Of a DNA stretch of 64,000 bases, positions 25,001 to 57,915 are shown in pieces. Within the stretch, counting starts at the first letter, position 1; each line of letters begins with the position of its first letter. The stretch is from Pelecanus crispus. Its lineage: Eukaryota > Chordata > Aves > Pelecaniformes > Pelecanidae. A program made the translations under genes and the position numbers. The notes under the pieces are model-generated. The model saw only the letters and a list, made by a program, of their open reading frames with translations. It did not search any database and had not been told where the DNA came from. The stretch spans positions 3,086,001 through 3,150,000 of the forward strand of contig NC_134676.1 in NCBI RefSeq assembly GCF_030463565.1, in the 5' to 3' direction.

Positions 25001-28000
25001 CCTAAAAATGCAGTAGTATCCCTTGCTACTATTGCCAGCAGGTATAAAGAGAGCCTACGTCAGAACCAGTGCTGACATGGAGAACTGGGATATGAACCTA
25101 ATTCTCATTCTTCTAGGAGAATATGTTAGGTGTGAGAAAATTTGGGTCACAAACAATTGCCGCTTAGATTTGATTAAATAGTACGTGAAACTGCAAGCTT
25201 AGCAGACTCCCCCAGTCTTGTATTACACCACTGCCAGGCAACAGAAAAAAACTGGTAGATTAATAGATCTATTTAAATTCATGTAAATCTTCCTCCACAG
25301 AACAAACATGCTTTTCCCATCTGTTAAAAATCTTTCTATAGCCCCACAAGCACAGTCTAAGATGCAACCTTTCTATAAGCCAGTGATTAATCTAAGAGTA
25401 TCCAGCTGGCCTCTGTCCCCATTCTCCCCACCCACGAACAGCAGTGGAAAACCTTCCACTTTCAAGGATAATGAAACCCTTTAAGGGGTTATCAGGGAAG
25501 ATCATAGCTGTAACTGGAGGTTAAAACAGCATTTGGCTGGAATGGTCTATGTCTACTTCTCTTGCCTTAGCAGAGACAGAGACCAAACATTCCCATGCTC
25601 CAGCTTTCCAAAATTTTATCACAGGAGAGAAGTACCTAAGGGAGTAAATCCACCAAACACTAGAGATGGCCCACAGAATAAAAATACCAGGTGCATGCAC
25701 TTTAAAGAAGTAACCAAAAAGTCCTTTGTTATTAGCTCAACACTCAGGCTCCTTCATTTTTTGAGTCGAGCAATTTGGTGGAAGAAAACGGACATTGGTC
25801 TCCTAAAAATTTTGAAAGCTATAGGAAAGATGATTTGAAAGCCTCAAGTAAAACACAGACTCAAAAACCAAATTTCTTATTGAAACAAGTATTGTCAGGG
25901 AATCTGAATCTAGAGTCTAAGTAACAATTTAGCCTTAGGCATCAACAGAATTTTTTCGTTTTTGCAGAAATATTTGTCATTGTCCCCAAAATGCCATTTA
26001 AGAAAAGCTATTCCTATGTGACAGACGTCAGATGAGGGTATCTATTAATCAGGTCCTGATGGTAGGGGAAAAAAACCACAGCTGTCTCTTCCAGAAATTT
26101 GGGATGTTTCAGTGGGAGGTGGTTTTTGCTTTTAACGAGTCTGATTTCTTTTCCTGTCTCAAAACAGATTGATAAGTCAAGACTTGAAGTTTTCAGAAAC
26201 CAATAGTCGGGTCAAAAACCCCAGCATTTATCATTATTTTTCCTTTTAAGTGTAAGCATACCTTTCATCTTATGAGATGATGGCTCTTCATTTTTAAATG
26301 TCAGTTCTCAAAACAAGAAGAGAACCCATCTATTAGCCAATATATTTCTGTTCATACAATTAAAGTGACTTTTGAGATAAGAGGTTTGGGTTTTAACTGA
26401 TCAGTTGTGATCTTCCTAACATATACATTAAAAAAGAACCTAATTAGCTCTATTCATTTCTTTTTCAGGTTTGCCAGTTTTGCATATAAACTATTTTGAG
26501 CTATCATCATGATGTTTGATCCTGTGAAACATTTAAAATTTCAAAACATGTCTGTCAGTCTCAGTTCTGCAAGAGCTCACTTTCCCAAACCTACGTTTGC
26601 CACCCAAACTGGCATGACAGGGTCTAAGAAAAGCCACGCTTACTTACGCAGGAACACTTTCAAATTCTTCTGCAGTTATTAAGGGCACTTCTTTAATAAG
26701 TCTCTGCTCTTTTGTAGGTTTCTTTGCACGTTCGGGTTCTACAACTTTTGTTTGTTCTTCACATTTCACAGTTAGCCCAGTGATGCTGTAAAATGAATGA
26801 ATATTAAGTGTATAAATAGCAGCTAAGTAGTAAGGAGAAAACCATTATATTATATTATCAAGTCTGCTTACTCACAGACCTAAGTTCCAACCCATCTGTT
26901 AGGCTGGGTGAACACAACTCATGATCTTTCCTGAAAGAAAAATAAAGCAAGCCTACTCCATTTCAAATTGCATACTTTAGCTGTCTTCATTACAGCTCTT
27001 CATTTCTCTGCGAGAGAGGCTGCTAGCAGGTGAATTGGCAGCAGCCCAAATGCAGCACAGAGCAGTTAAGAATTCAATGTACCATTACATTCCACAGAAC
27101 ATGAGGCCTCGCTTTTTATCAGATGAACCACAGCACAGAGCTGCAGCCTAACAGGCAGATTTTAAATACTTCACAGCTCTTTGAAAGAAGTTCAAATCTT
27201 GGGAAGCCTGACTCATCCATTAATCTTTTGAAGCAAAGAAATTCAACACCATCCAGCAGGCTGGGAGGGGTTTTTAATTTTTTTTTTTTTCTTAGGCAAG
27301 ATCCCAAAAGCAGAGGAATTTCCTGCTTTGATTATTAGAGCATTATTTTTATAAATTCACCCTTCTTCCAAACCCTCAGCTTACAGCCTCAAACGCCGAG
27401 TTATTTGCCAGCCACCCACCTAGCTGCTCTCCTGCTCATCGGCAGGACAGCAAAGAGGATGCGTTTGGCCAAATTCGCTGTCATCTGAACACAGGGACGT
27501 TACTGGGCTGCGATGCGCAACAGAAATAACTAAAGCAGTAGCGAGCCGACTTGTCACAAAGAACTGATCCTCTACTTTGATCTAACCTTCCCGCAAGAAG
27601 AGATCTTGGTTTGACGCAGGGCCCTGCCGTCAGCAAACGGCACAGCAGTGCTTCTGGTGACCCGAGGGCCGGGATTTGATGTATCACTGGATGTGACACC
27701 CCCAAACCCAATGTCCCATTTCCCAGGCAGTGCGGAGGACGGTGAGTGCCACCTGCCGGAATCCCAAACTGTCTGGTCCATGATACAGTGACAGGGGAAG
27801 CTCTGCTCCACGCCACGCCACAATGCAGAGCCCTCCTGAAATCCAGGGCACCAAGAGTTAAACTAACTCAGATGTAAACACCTGAAAAAAAAAGGTGAGG
27901 CCCTGCACAAAACTAATCCTGGCACGCTGGAGCTAGCACTAGTGGCAAGGAATGTCAGCAAAGGAGAGGGAAAGGGAAGGGTGGGGATTTTTAGTGGTGT

Positions 28001-31000
28001 TGGAGGTGGATTTAGAATAGAAGGATAAACACAAGGACCGAGGGAGGTGAATTTGCGTCTTAAAACTTCACTCCTCCTCTACACTCCAATCTCCTGCCAT
28101 CCTCCTCACTGCAGCAAACCTCTTATCTTTTCTAGATGATTCCCCGCCCCCTGGTACTTCTGCTTTGGGTTCCTACCCACTACCTTGCCTGTACATTGCT
28201 GCAGTGAGATGGTACGCATACAGCTCACTGCTGACCTGGACCATGAAAACAAAGACCCAAAGCTTGTATTCAAAAGCTGGGCTTGGCGTAATGAGAAACT
28301 GCGCTCCCAAACATCTGGAAGACAAAGGGCTTAGATACACTGAACTTGCTTTTTATTTCACCGAGATTCCTCCAGTAAATAAGAACATCAAACCCCAGAA
28401 CACAGGAAAGAAGCGATAGCTAAAGCCACGAATTGTTCAGTTTGTCTGTGTGGGCGTTTTCATTCTTGCTGAGATTTCAAGGCCTGTCTCACCAGTGTTC
28501 AAGCGCTCTCTCTGCTTTCTGCATTGCTTCTCTCACGATATTCACTCAACAGATGATTAGCACTCAGCTCCCCAAGCGGTTTGGGACATAGAGGAACAGA
28601 AATGGAGAGGGCCTACAGGCAAAGGTTTGGGAAAGAGGACTGAAGACCCATTTACACCGACACAGATGGGTTCTGACCAATTGCGGTCTGTCAGACACTG
28701 ACAGAACAGCAGTTGTAAGCTGGCAGAGCACAATCTGTAGAAAACTATTAGGAAAACTTGCTTAGTTTTACACGTGTGGTTCTGTCTAGAAAGGGAAGGA
28801 CCAGCTAAACTTGTATCACAGTTAACTTCTTGATTGGGACAAGACTGAAAGTGAAACCAACATCCCAAAGAATCTTTTTGATATCAGAGGCAACACAATC
28901 CCTAAACAAGCCTCGTTTGCATGTAAACAATTCCCAGGAGCTAACGTAAACTTAAAGGTTTTTCCTAAATTAAGAAAGTAAGTTCTGAAAAGAAGGCAGA
29001 ACCCCAGTGATAATTTCTGAACAACTTCTATTCTTTCACACGCAAAACAATAAATTCTGCAACATCTAAATCAGAAAGGAAATTGAAAAGGAAGACATCT
29101 CTAGACACATTTCAGTATGCCGTTTCCTAAACTGAGGGTTCGTGTCTGAAGGGTAGCATTCAGAAAAAAAGCTTCTGCACAAGTCATCTCTTCACCAGAT
29201 CAGACTAGTCCAAGTTTCAATACAAGCAGTACCTACACCAATGAGAATATTGCTACACACTACCTAAAAGTGCCAGTTCATTGTTCTCTTCTGTAACCTT
29301 GTTTCCACATCCTTAACCTTTTACTTTGCTGGGATATGCCTGTAATGTTTTCAGCCTGAGGCTTGCCTGGCGTTAGAGGCAAGACCAGGCAAAGCTGATA
29401 GATTCAGGGCACATATTAGAAGCATTGAATTCAAACAGACTGATGCATTGCCTTCTGACAAGCTACAAGGGTGGAAACAAGTTCTGGGATCTCCAGACGT
29501 TAGAATCTAGAAGAGACCCCCATACACTAACATCACCCGAAAATAAAAAGCAATTCCAGAAGGCCAGAGAAAGAGCTGATCACTCTGAGAAAGCTAGTTA
29601 GAGTTCGAATGTCTTGGAAGCCTTTTAAATAACAGCTATTGTTTCACATATTTGTGTCTTATTCTCTCACTTGAGCTACTTTATTCTGAACAGCTGCTTA
29701 GTACAGCCCTCAAAGGCAGGTGGATGTCATTGCTAGCTAAAATAAATGCCAGGCTGCTGCAGGGAAAGGAGAATAAAAATACCACAACCATCATTCAAAT
29801 CCCCACAGAAAGATGATTGAGTTAGAGGATTTTTTTTTTTTTTAAATGATATTTGGAAGGCCAGTGTTGAATTTCAGTTCTAGTGACCCAGCATTTGGAT
29901 CACTAACCCACCCTTCAATCCTTTGGTACTGCAGCTATCAAATCGGTGTGTTTGCAGTTCTAAAGCAAGGAACGCTCAGATTTATCAAAGAACTAGCTTT
30001 CTAGTAGAATGTCACACCCGCCACGGGAAGCTTCCATCTGAACAACTTGGTATTTTATAGGTTTTACCCAAGGGATTTGTTAGGGTGCTCACACAAGCCT
30101 GGTAGCGATCAGTCAAGAGCAAACTCCAGAATCAATACATATAACAACCCTGGCTCCCCAAAGTTCACAGTTAATATACAGTAAAAGGAGCAGAGCTGTA
30201 CAGTGCTGCAGCTGGACGCTGCCAGGAGCGGCCCAATCCCTCCACGCTCCCGTACCACATACCGGCTCTGAGTTGGTTTAGGCAGATGGGGAGGAATGTT
30301 TTCACGGAGGTGCTGGGCTTCATTTTGATCTCTCTCAGCAGACTTCTGGAGCTCCTGAAATTAATGTTAGACTTCATCAGAAATCTGAAACTTAGCGTCA
30401 AGCAAGTAAAATTAGTTTACTATTCAGGCGGTGCTAAAATTTTTTTTTTTTAAACTAAGAGGTGTTCTTTGCTCTCTCTCCATCATCTTACCCCTTTACC
30501 TCCCAGTTTCCCCAAGAGCAACTAGCAAAGCTCAGGAAAACAAAGCTCGTCTGTCCTTGCTCTCACTGTGTCAGAGAAGTTTGAGTGGGCAGGAAGTAAA
30601 TCCTTAACAATGTACCCTAGCAGGTCTGGGTAGGGGAACGGTGGTGGTGATGAAGAGATACTACAGGAAACTCATCTACATTCCCCAAACAACACTTTCA
30701 CAAAAGACTTCACACATGAAGGCACTGCAAACACACACTAAAACAACAGATAAATATTCTAATGAAATCGTTTTTGTAGCTATTGTAAGGATGTAAAAAT
30801 AGAACTGCTCTTAAGATCACAGCATCTATTATGATACAGACATGCTTTCTACGTATAAAAATTTTATTTTTCAAGGTTTAATGTTCACTATGCTGGAGAG
30901 CTGGTAAATAAACCGTCAGTAAGCCTGTTCCAAGTCCCCCAGTTTTACTTATAAGCAGCCTCATGCATCCAAACATATCACTTAGGATCTAGAAAAGAAC

Positions 31001-32249
31001 AACTATGCACTTAGCAGGATTCCTTTGAATCTGTCAGTATTTTATGAACAGGGGAAAAAAAAAAAAAAGATTACTTTTAGCAAATTTTTCAGTTTTTCTT
31101 GCTGTTGAACTTCCGTTTCCATTTTATTCAGGAGATCATGCAAGAGAACCATCTCATGTCCTATTTTACAGAGCATAGATTTGAGGGATGGTTCTTGACC
31201 TGGCAAAGAGAGAACATTAAGCCAAAAAACCTCCAACACAAAACCAAAATCCCAGCTCCCTCCCGTCCACTAGCAGTGATTATCTACTAACTCTAAGCTC
31301 CCCAACCACCATGTCTTCCCAGGAGAAGCAGCAATATTCACTGGTCAAACAGTCAATCTCCTATTCCATACAGCCAACAGAGCTCAAAGCTGCTGCAGGA
31401 ATAAAGGCCCCTCTCCAGCACGATGCTGGAAAGCGCTAAGCTATATGCACTACCGCTGCAGGTGGAGGACACAGCTTTTAAACACAGCCTGGCTTTCACA
31501 ACCGCTTGGCTGCAGCACCCTGCTCTCCTTCACCATCTTGCTCTGTTTAGGGGAGCTAGAAAGCTACTGCCCTCTTTGGAAACAGTTATAGTTCCTCTTC
31601 AAACAGGAGGTTAGCCTAAATGACCCTCGCAACCAACATTTCAATGATCCCGTGTAATGTCTATTCGTGCTTAGCAAAGGATAAAAGATGAACCTAAATC
31701 GTTCAGATCAAGTTCAGTACCTCAGCTTAAGTAAGTTTGCTACCCCACTGCATGTTTACATCACAGCCAGGCATTCCTGGAATGCTCAAACAAGGCACCT
31801 GTATAAGCTTCCATCTGTGCCTTTGCACATTTTTGTAATTAGGCTTAACATAGAAGCCAAGATATTTTTTTTTCTTCTCCAATCTGGAGCTTTCCGCACC
31901 AAATATATAGAATATAGGCGGCATTAACCACCAGTCTCCAAGCCCCTCAGAGGAGCATACTTTGATTTAGCTCATGCTCTCTGCTTGGCACCTGGCTCCC
32001 TGACAATGCTCCCATTTTGCCATCCTTGCTCACTTTTTTGGTTGTTGTTGTTCTCTACATTTTACTCCATTTCCACTTCATGTTGCCTTCCTTGTCTAGT
32101 TAGAGCACTCCCATTCCCTGCAAGGAGGTGCAAACCAAAACACTCTTTTAATTTCTTTTACCTATGTTTCTTAATTGAAGAGTCTTTTTAATAGTTGAAA
32201 TCTTCGTGTTGATGTGAAAGCATAAGTCTTCCAGGTCGGAGGACGCCAT
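15905..32249 (-). CDS. SKA1: Spindle and kinetochore-associated protein 1, six coding exons
   Basis: Spliced CDS: exons 32249-32162, 31199-31075, 30354-30263, 26785-26648, 21661-21492 and 16053-15905 (88+125+92+138+170+149 = 762 bp, 253 aa plus stop; human SKA1 is 255 aa). All junctions use GT/AG and the phases agree. The protein begins [10 protein letters not shown], has an N-terminal helical region (about residues 1-90, the SKA-core part that assembles with SKA2 and SKA3), a charged linker containing KKPTKEQR, and a C-terminal winged-helix microtubule-binding domain from about residue 131. That domain contains [15 protein letters not shown] and NLYHRF and ends RLVRYVIC. Family knowledge: the SKA complex binds microtubules at outer kinetochores and stabilises attachments in mitosis. 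Arg153, Arg234 and Arg243 align with the human microtubule-contact arginines 155, 236 and 245. The start has a strong Kozak context (A at -3, G at +4). Identification rests on recalled homology plus exon logic. Confidence 0.97.
16325..17145 (+). mobile_element. CR1 fragment (ORF2 end and 3' UTR)
   Basis: Plus strand, antisense to SKA1. Carries the decayed ORF2 C-terminus ([51 protein letters not shown]) and a complete-looking 3' end. Several frame breaks make it inactive. Confidence 0.88.
17338..17596 (-). mobile_element. Double-tailed CR1 3' end
   Basis: In sense orientation, an ordinary CR1 3' end (17596-17497) is followed directly by about 30 bases of AT-rich linker and a second, variant CR1 tail (to 17338). 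The same arrangement occurs at 23583-23990. Confidence 0.75.
19445..19469. repeat. CA/CT microsatellite
   Basis: ACACACACACAC followed by CTCTCTCTC within SKA1 intron 5. Confidence 0.8.
21492..21661 (-). CDS. SKA1: SKA1 coding exon 5
   Basis: Acceptor ATTTGTAG, donor GTACTT (a less usual +4 to +6). Encodes the last base of Ala148 through residue 204 and one base of Gly205. Contains [19 protein letters not shown] and [15 protein letters not shown], the most diagnostic part of the microtubule-binding domain. Arg153 aligns with human Arg155. Confidence 0.97.
21662..26647 (-). other. SKA1: SKA1 intron 4
   Basis: AT-rich intronic DNA. The only clear insertion is the double-tailed CR1 at 23583-23990. 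No coding signal was seen on either strand. Confidence 0.85.
23583..23990 (-). mobile_element. Double-tailed CR1 fragment
   Basis: Sense order: CR1 body with RLDIRKNFF-like remnants and [11 protein letters not shown] (23990-23820), an ordinary CR1 3' end to about 23745, the linker TTTTACTTTCATTAAAAAAT, a CAGCCACCAAGCCAGGAAAC block, and a second CR1 tail to 23583. Confidence 0.8.
26648..26785 (-). CDS. SKA1: SKA1 coding exon 4
   Basis: Acceptor TTTTACAG, donor GTAAGTA. Completes Arg102, encodes residues 103-147 and ends with two bases of Ala148. It holds the acidic/basic linker with KKPTKEQR, then [10 protein letters not shown], the lead-in to the microtubule-binding winged helix. Confidence 0.95.
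26786..30262 (-). other. SKA1: SKA1 intron 3
   Basis: Intronic, without recognisable repeats apart from short homopolymers (a T run near 29830). A modestly GC-richer stretch at 27400-27850 carries only short open frames with no family resemblance. Confidence 0.8.
30263..30354 (-). CDS. SKA1: SKA1 coding exon 3
   Basis: Acceptor TTTCAG, donor GTATGTGG. Encodes residues 72-101 ([10 protein letters not shown] to KPTQS) plus two bases of Arg102. The HLREN and PPHLP segments match the end of the helical core and the start of the linker in vertebrate SKA1. Confidence 0.93.
30355..31074 (-). other. SKA1: SKA1 intron 2
   Basis: A 720-base intron with a T run near 30440 and an A run near 31055. Nothing else seen. 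Confidence 0.85.
31075..31199 (-). CDS. SKA1: SKA1 coding exon 2
   Basis: Preceded by a CTTTGCCAG acceptor and followed by a GTAATC donor. It completes Gly30 and encodes residues 31-71 ([10 protein letters not shown] to KNLLK), a heptad-like stretch with ELL/DLLNKME character that matches the coiled-coil core of the family. Confidence 0.95.
31200..32161 (-). other. SKA1: SKA1 intron 1 (between coding exons 1 and 2)
   Basis: A 962-base AT-rich intron holding no recognisable repeat or exon. Confidence 0.85.
32162..32249 (-). CDS. SKA1: SKA1 coding exon 1
   Basis: Encodes residues 1-29 ([10 protein letters not shown] through LQLRNI) and ends after the first base of the Gly30 codon at a GTAAAAG donor. 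The ATG lies 17 bases inside an exon that begins at 32266 after a TTCCCCTCAG acceptor, so at least one noncoding exon lies upstream. Confidence 0.95.
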
Positions 32250-33029
32250 GTTCCTCTGTTATGACACTGAGGGGAAATAGAAAAGAATGCAGTAATTTAA
32301 GAAAGGCCTAAGCTGCAAAGGCTAAGCACACAAGCAGAATTTTAAAAAATACCCTGATGCGTCAAAGCAGCAAAGGGAACTTAAAAGAAGCCATAAATGT
32401 TGTAACTACCTCTTGTTTTACTAAACTGAAAACAGGAGAGAAAGTACAAAGCGACTGGCATAAGACAAGACAAAGCCATTTCCCTGAGCTCTGGAGATGA
32501 ACACAGCGTAACATCAGTACAACGATTCCTCGTGAAATTGGGTCTTTATTATATTAAGGTGTTCACTACTAAAGCAATTGGAAATTCCCCGCAATAAACA
32601 TCTGTTTTATTCACAGCACTGCTATAAGGCTCTCTCAGGGAGCTTGGATCAGATGATCAATATTTAAAGAGATGGTTGGGTTTTTTTTTTAAAAAAAAAA
32701 AGACCAGTAATTAAACAAAGAAAACGCACCCTTGCTTGCTAGCAGAGTATGGAGGCACGAAAAGCAGCATTCTATATCGGTTACACTCGTGTAAGTGTAT
32801 TTATCAACTCTATTATAGGAAATAATTGATAAAAACCCGCTGCCGAAACGCATCTGCCCCCGGCAGCGTAACCACCCTCCATTTCCTACCGCTGCCCCCG
32901 CGCTTACCGCGCTCACACGGCTCCCTCTGCCGGCTCCCTCCCACCGCAAAACGAAGCTTTTTTTTTTTTTTCCCCTCTTAGTTTTAAAATACCACGAATG
33001 AGCCTGCTGAATTAGCTACGAGAGATCTG

Positions 33030-33400
33030 CCGATCCCCCCACCCGCCATTACCTCAGGAGAAACCGTTACAACCCGCGGCAGCCCCCCCTCGCCTCCCCC
33101 CCCCCCCGACCCAACGCCAGCACCGCCTCCCCCAAGCACCCCGCTCTCACGGCTGCAAGCACCGGGGCCAGCTCGCCCACGGCGGCGGGGAGGAAGGCGG
33201 CTCCCGCTCCCCGGAGGGCCCCGGGGGCTCTCGGCGGCAGCCGCCGTTCAAAGCCGCCGCGCTGGGCCGAGCGCTGAAGGGCGCAGGCGCCGGCGCAAGG
33301 GCGGGAAGCGGCGGCGCTGAGGGGCCGGGCCCGCAGCTCCCGGCCCGTCCCACAGGGCTGCCCCGGGAAGCGGGCCCCGGCGACACAGACACGGAATTGT
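33030..33400 (-). promoter_or_regulatory. SKA1 CpG-island promoter
   Basis: A GC- and CpG-dense block in otherwise AT-rich DNA, 0.8-1.15 kb upstream of the SKA1 ATG. Possible donors for a noncoding first exon on the minus strand are GTGAGA at 33150, GTAATG at 33052 and, best by consensus, GTAAGC at 32907. The acceptor is at 32268-32267. The start site itself is not visible; position near the CDE/CHR-like site is inferred. Confidence 0.75.
33247..33262 (-). promoter_or_regulatory. CDE/CHR-like cell-cycle element
   Basis: On the SKA1 sense strand the sequence reads GCGCGG, a four-base spacer CGGC, then TTTGAA. TTTGAA is the canonical CHR, and a GC-rich CDE exactly four bases upstream is the classical bipartite layout bound by DREAM and B-MYB-MuvB at G2/M genes. 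SKA1 is a mitotic gene, so the site fits its expected control. Binding is inferred. Confidence 0.6.
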
Positions 33401-33413
33401 TGTATAAATTAAG

Positions 33414-33419
33414 TTTATT
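33414..33419 (-). terminator. Distal TSPAN36 polyadenylation signal
   Basis: AATAAA on the minus strand immediately before the CpG island of the next gene, in the same direction. Cleavage 15-25 bases further on would put the transcript end at the edge of the SKA1 promoter. Confidence 0.5.
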
Positions 33420-33529
33420 TCGGCATTCGACAGAAGACATAAGCCCTCTAAAAATTAAGTCGCTTTTCAACATAGATAGAGTGGCGCGTCTCCTATAGAA
33501 CATCATCACGGCCCAGTGCTTTTTTTCTC

Positions 33530-33543
33530 GGGGGGGGGGGGGG
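33530..33543. repeat. Poly-G run of 14
   Basis: Uninterrupted G run on the plus strand in the TSPAN36 3' region. Length is prone to sequencing error. Confidence 0.8.
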
Positions 33544-34997
33544 AGAAGATAAATAAAGACTTTACATTTACCCCAAACTCCTTTTCTTCTAATTAGCTAC
33601 AGCTATAAAGGTTTACTGATAAGGATAGAGTGCTTATCTCTCTCTCAAAAAAAAAAAAACAAGCAAAAAAAACCCCCAAATCCACTGTTGCTTTTCCACA
33701 ATTGCCTAACAAAGAATAGCTTGGAGTTCCCTCCCTCCCCACATCACAGCTGTAAAAACAACTAAAAAACAACAACAAAAAAAAAAACCCTGAAGAACTC
33801 AGAAGCAGATTAATATACAAATGTGTTAAGGAAGAGCCATTTTTAAAGCAGTGATGCAATCCAAGAAGCGACCACATTCAGCGGAGCTTTAAGGAGAAAG
33901 GAAAATAGCAAACGAGGAGTCGCCTGACGCCGCCAGACAATACGTTATTGAAATTGCTTGGTGCAAGAATGCATCGTCTTAACATTTTTAGCGGTGAAAA
34001 GTGGTCAGACCTTCAGTCTACACAACCGCACCGACCCAGCGTGTCCTATGACTCCCATCTTCCAGCCCGTACTCGTCTCGTAACTCTTGCAACTTCTACG
34101 TTCAATGGAGAGACATAGTCTTGTCTTTTAGACAAACCATAAAAGCATTAGTAAAAGGAGAAAAAAAAATTTCAAAAGGCCTGCTTCATAAGCAATTTTT
34201 AATGTCTAATAATAATAATAATTCAAAAAAGACAAAAAAAACCAAGCCAAAGAGAGATGTCCTGAGCACAAAAGCTCAAAACACACATCACCTCCTCACC
34301 TGGGATTCTTCACATTTGCTAGCTGCTTCAAAAAACAACTCAAATGTCTGTTCTAGACTTGAAACATGGGGGTTGTCTTGCACTAACAACCTCTGCAGTA
34401 AACTGAATTACAACATACGACCGAAAGAAGGAGAAAAAAAATTAGAAACACCATCAGATAATAGAGAAAACGTATTCTAACTCCCCATGCTTATGAAGAA
34501 TATTTGAACCTGGCATTCAGAAGTTTCTTTTGCTGTTTAACCATGCCATGGAAATTATCTGATGTTTGTGCAGACAGCTGAAACCCCTCCTGCAGTCTCA
34601 ATCAGTTTAGTGATTAAAAATAACATTTCTTCTGCATGTTTTAAGGATAGAGGAAAGAACCGCAGAAGAAAGATTCTTTCTGGAGTCTATTACACCATCT
34701 GGTGCTATCTAAAGTCACAAATCCAAACCTACAATAACCTTACAGAAAGCTGTGGTATGCAAGATCAGGGTGCGTTACTGTAGGGCACGGAATGTTGAAA
34801 TTGCCATTTCAGGTCACCCATAAGAAACTTTCCCAAGTCAATACACAATGTTCTTTCTGTTTCACGTACATAAAATAAAATATTTAGCAAGAAGTTCATA
34901 AATTGTCCTCTAGCGTCCATCTTTACAAGTCTGTTTTATCATCAGGAAGAAAAAAAACACAAAAAAAAAAAGCCCCCAAACCAACAGATCTTTGCAT

Positions 34998-35001
34998 TTT
35001 A

Positions 35002-35003
<2 letters not shown>
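34998..35003 (-). terminator. Proximal polyadenylation signal overlapping the TSPAN36 stop
   Basis: AATAAA begins at the second base of the TAA stop codon. The following sense sequence is T- and GT-rich (a TTGGTTTGGG stretch and T runs), as expected of a downstream element, so a transcript with almost no 3' UTR is possible. Confidence 0.4.
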
Positions 35004-56641
<21,638 letters not shown>

Positions 56642-57887
56642 GTCGCGGGGCAGAAGGAGCGGCTGTGGGACGGGCGAGGAGGGACCGGCTTGGGGTGCCG
56701 GGTGGGGCCGCCCCCGTTGCCGCCCCGTAGCCCGCCCCGTCCCTCCCCACCCACGGCGGTCGATGTTTCCCCGTGGCCAACGAGGCACTTTTCCAAGCAG
56801 GGGCTTTGCTTCCCAAGCCGGGAACAAACGTCAAAGCAAATTATTGTTGACTTCGGCATGTGGTTTGTTTGGTTTGGGTTTTTTTTTTTTTCCCCCCCCT
56901 TAACTTCTGCAACTTTCGAGCTTAGTTAAAAACTGTGATTCTGTGAAAAGCTCTCGCTGCGGCGAAAAGGTTTCCATCACCGCTGCCTGTCAGGATTGCT
57001 AAGCCGCAGCCGAGCGTCTCCGTTCGTCCAGCACTTCCCAGCCTTTTGGGTTTGGCACCGCGTCGCGCCCGCCTTTTCCACCGCGCGCGCCGCAGGCAGC
57101 AGGAACGCAGCTACGGCCTGGCTTTGGGCGCGCAACGCTGCGTCCCAGCCACTGAAATGTGAGGCTGAGCAGCCACGGGGAGAGGGATTTGAATTCGGTG
57201 ACTGCAGAGGGCTGCGAACGGCGCTTTGTTTCCATCCGTCAAGCCTCGTGCTTTTAAAACCCAGCTGAAGGTGGAGGGGGGGGGCAGGCAGGGGTTTGTT
57301 TTGCGAAGATGACCTCTGGCAGCCCGAACTGAGCTGAACCCAACCCTCCGCTCTGACGCAGGATGCAGCGATAACAAAGTTTCCCGTCTTTGCCCCTTCC
57401 CAGCAAAAAACCAGATGCGATCCGGTTTCCTTCGGGGGATGTGGGTTTTGGAGGGTCGTGCTGAAGTAGCTTTCCGGCAGGAAACCACGGAAAGGGAGAT
57501 CACGGACAGTCTCTGCCCTCAGCCCATGAATTTAAGCCGGGCAAAGCCGCCGCTGCTTTGAAAGGCAGCAGAAGGGCCTGTGCCGGCTGCTGAAATCACA
57601 GAAATCCCCACGCAGAAAGTGGGGTGAAGCCCATCTCCCAAATTAAATTCCTTTAAGAGTATAAAGATCAGTGCCAAGTCATACCTCGATGCTGGTGCTG
57701 ACAGAGCTCCTCCTGCCAGCAAGCCTGGCTTTGCTGTGATAATTTCTATTACAGCAATAAATATGAACAGAAATGTCATTGTGGAGTATTTCTTTGTTTA
57801 AAAGAAATCAGCATTTTCACTTTTCCTCGCCACGTGACAGGCTGAGGTGTTAATAAAGAAAGGAAACTGCCTGGAAACCATTTATAA

Positions 57888-57915
57888 TTATATTATTATT
57901 ATTTATTATTATAAT
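57888..57915. repeat. TTA/ATT microsatellite
   Basis: Imperfect TTA repeat with ATTATTATTATTTATTATTA. Confidence 0.8.

Larger units (their letters stand above)
33395..35001 (-). other. TSPAN36: TSPAN36 3' UTR / downstream region
   Basis: About 1.6 kb between the TSPAN36 stop and the SKA1 CpG island. A distal AATAAA on the minus strand lies at 33419-33414, and a proximal one overlaps the stop codon. The region holds a 14-base G run at 33530-33543 and A-rich tracts but no CR1. The 3' UTR extent is inferred. Confidence 0.5.
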
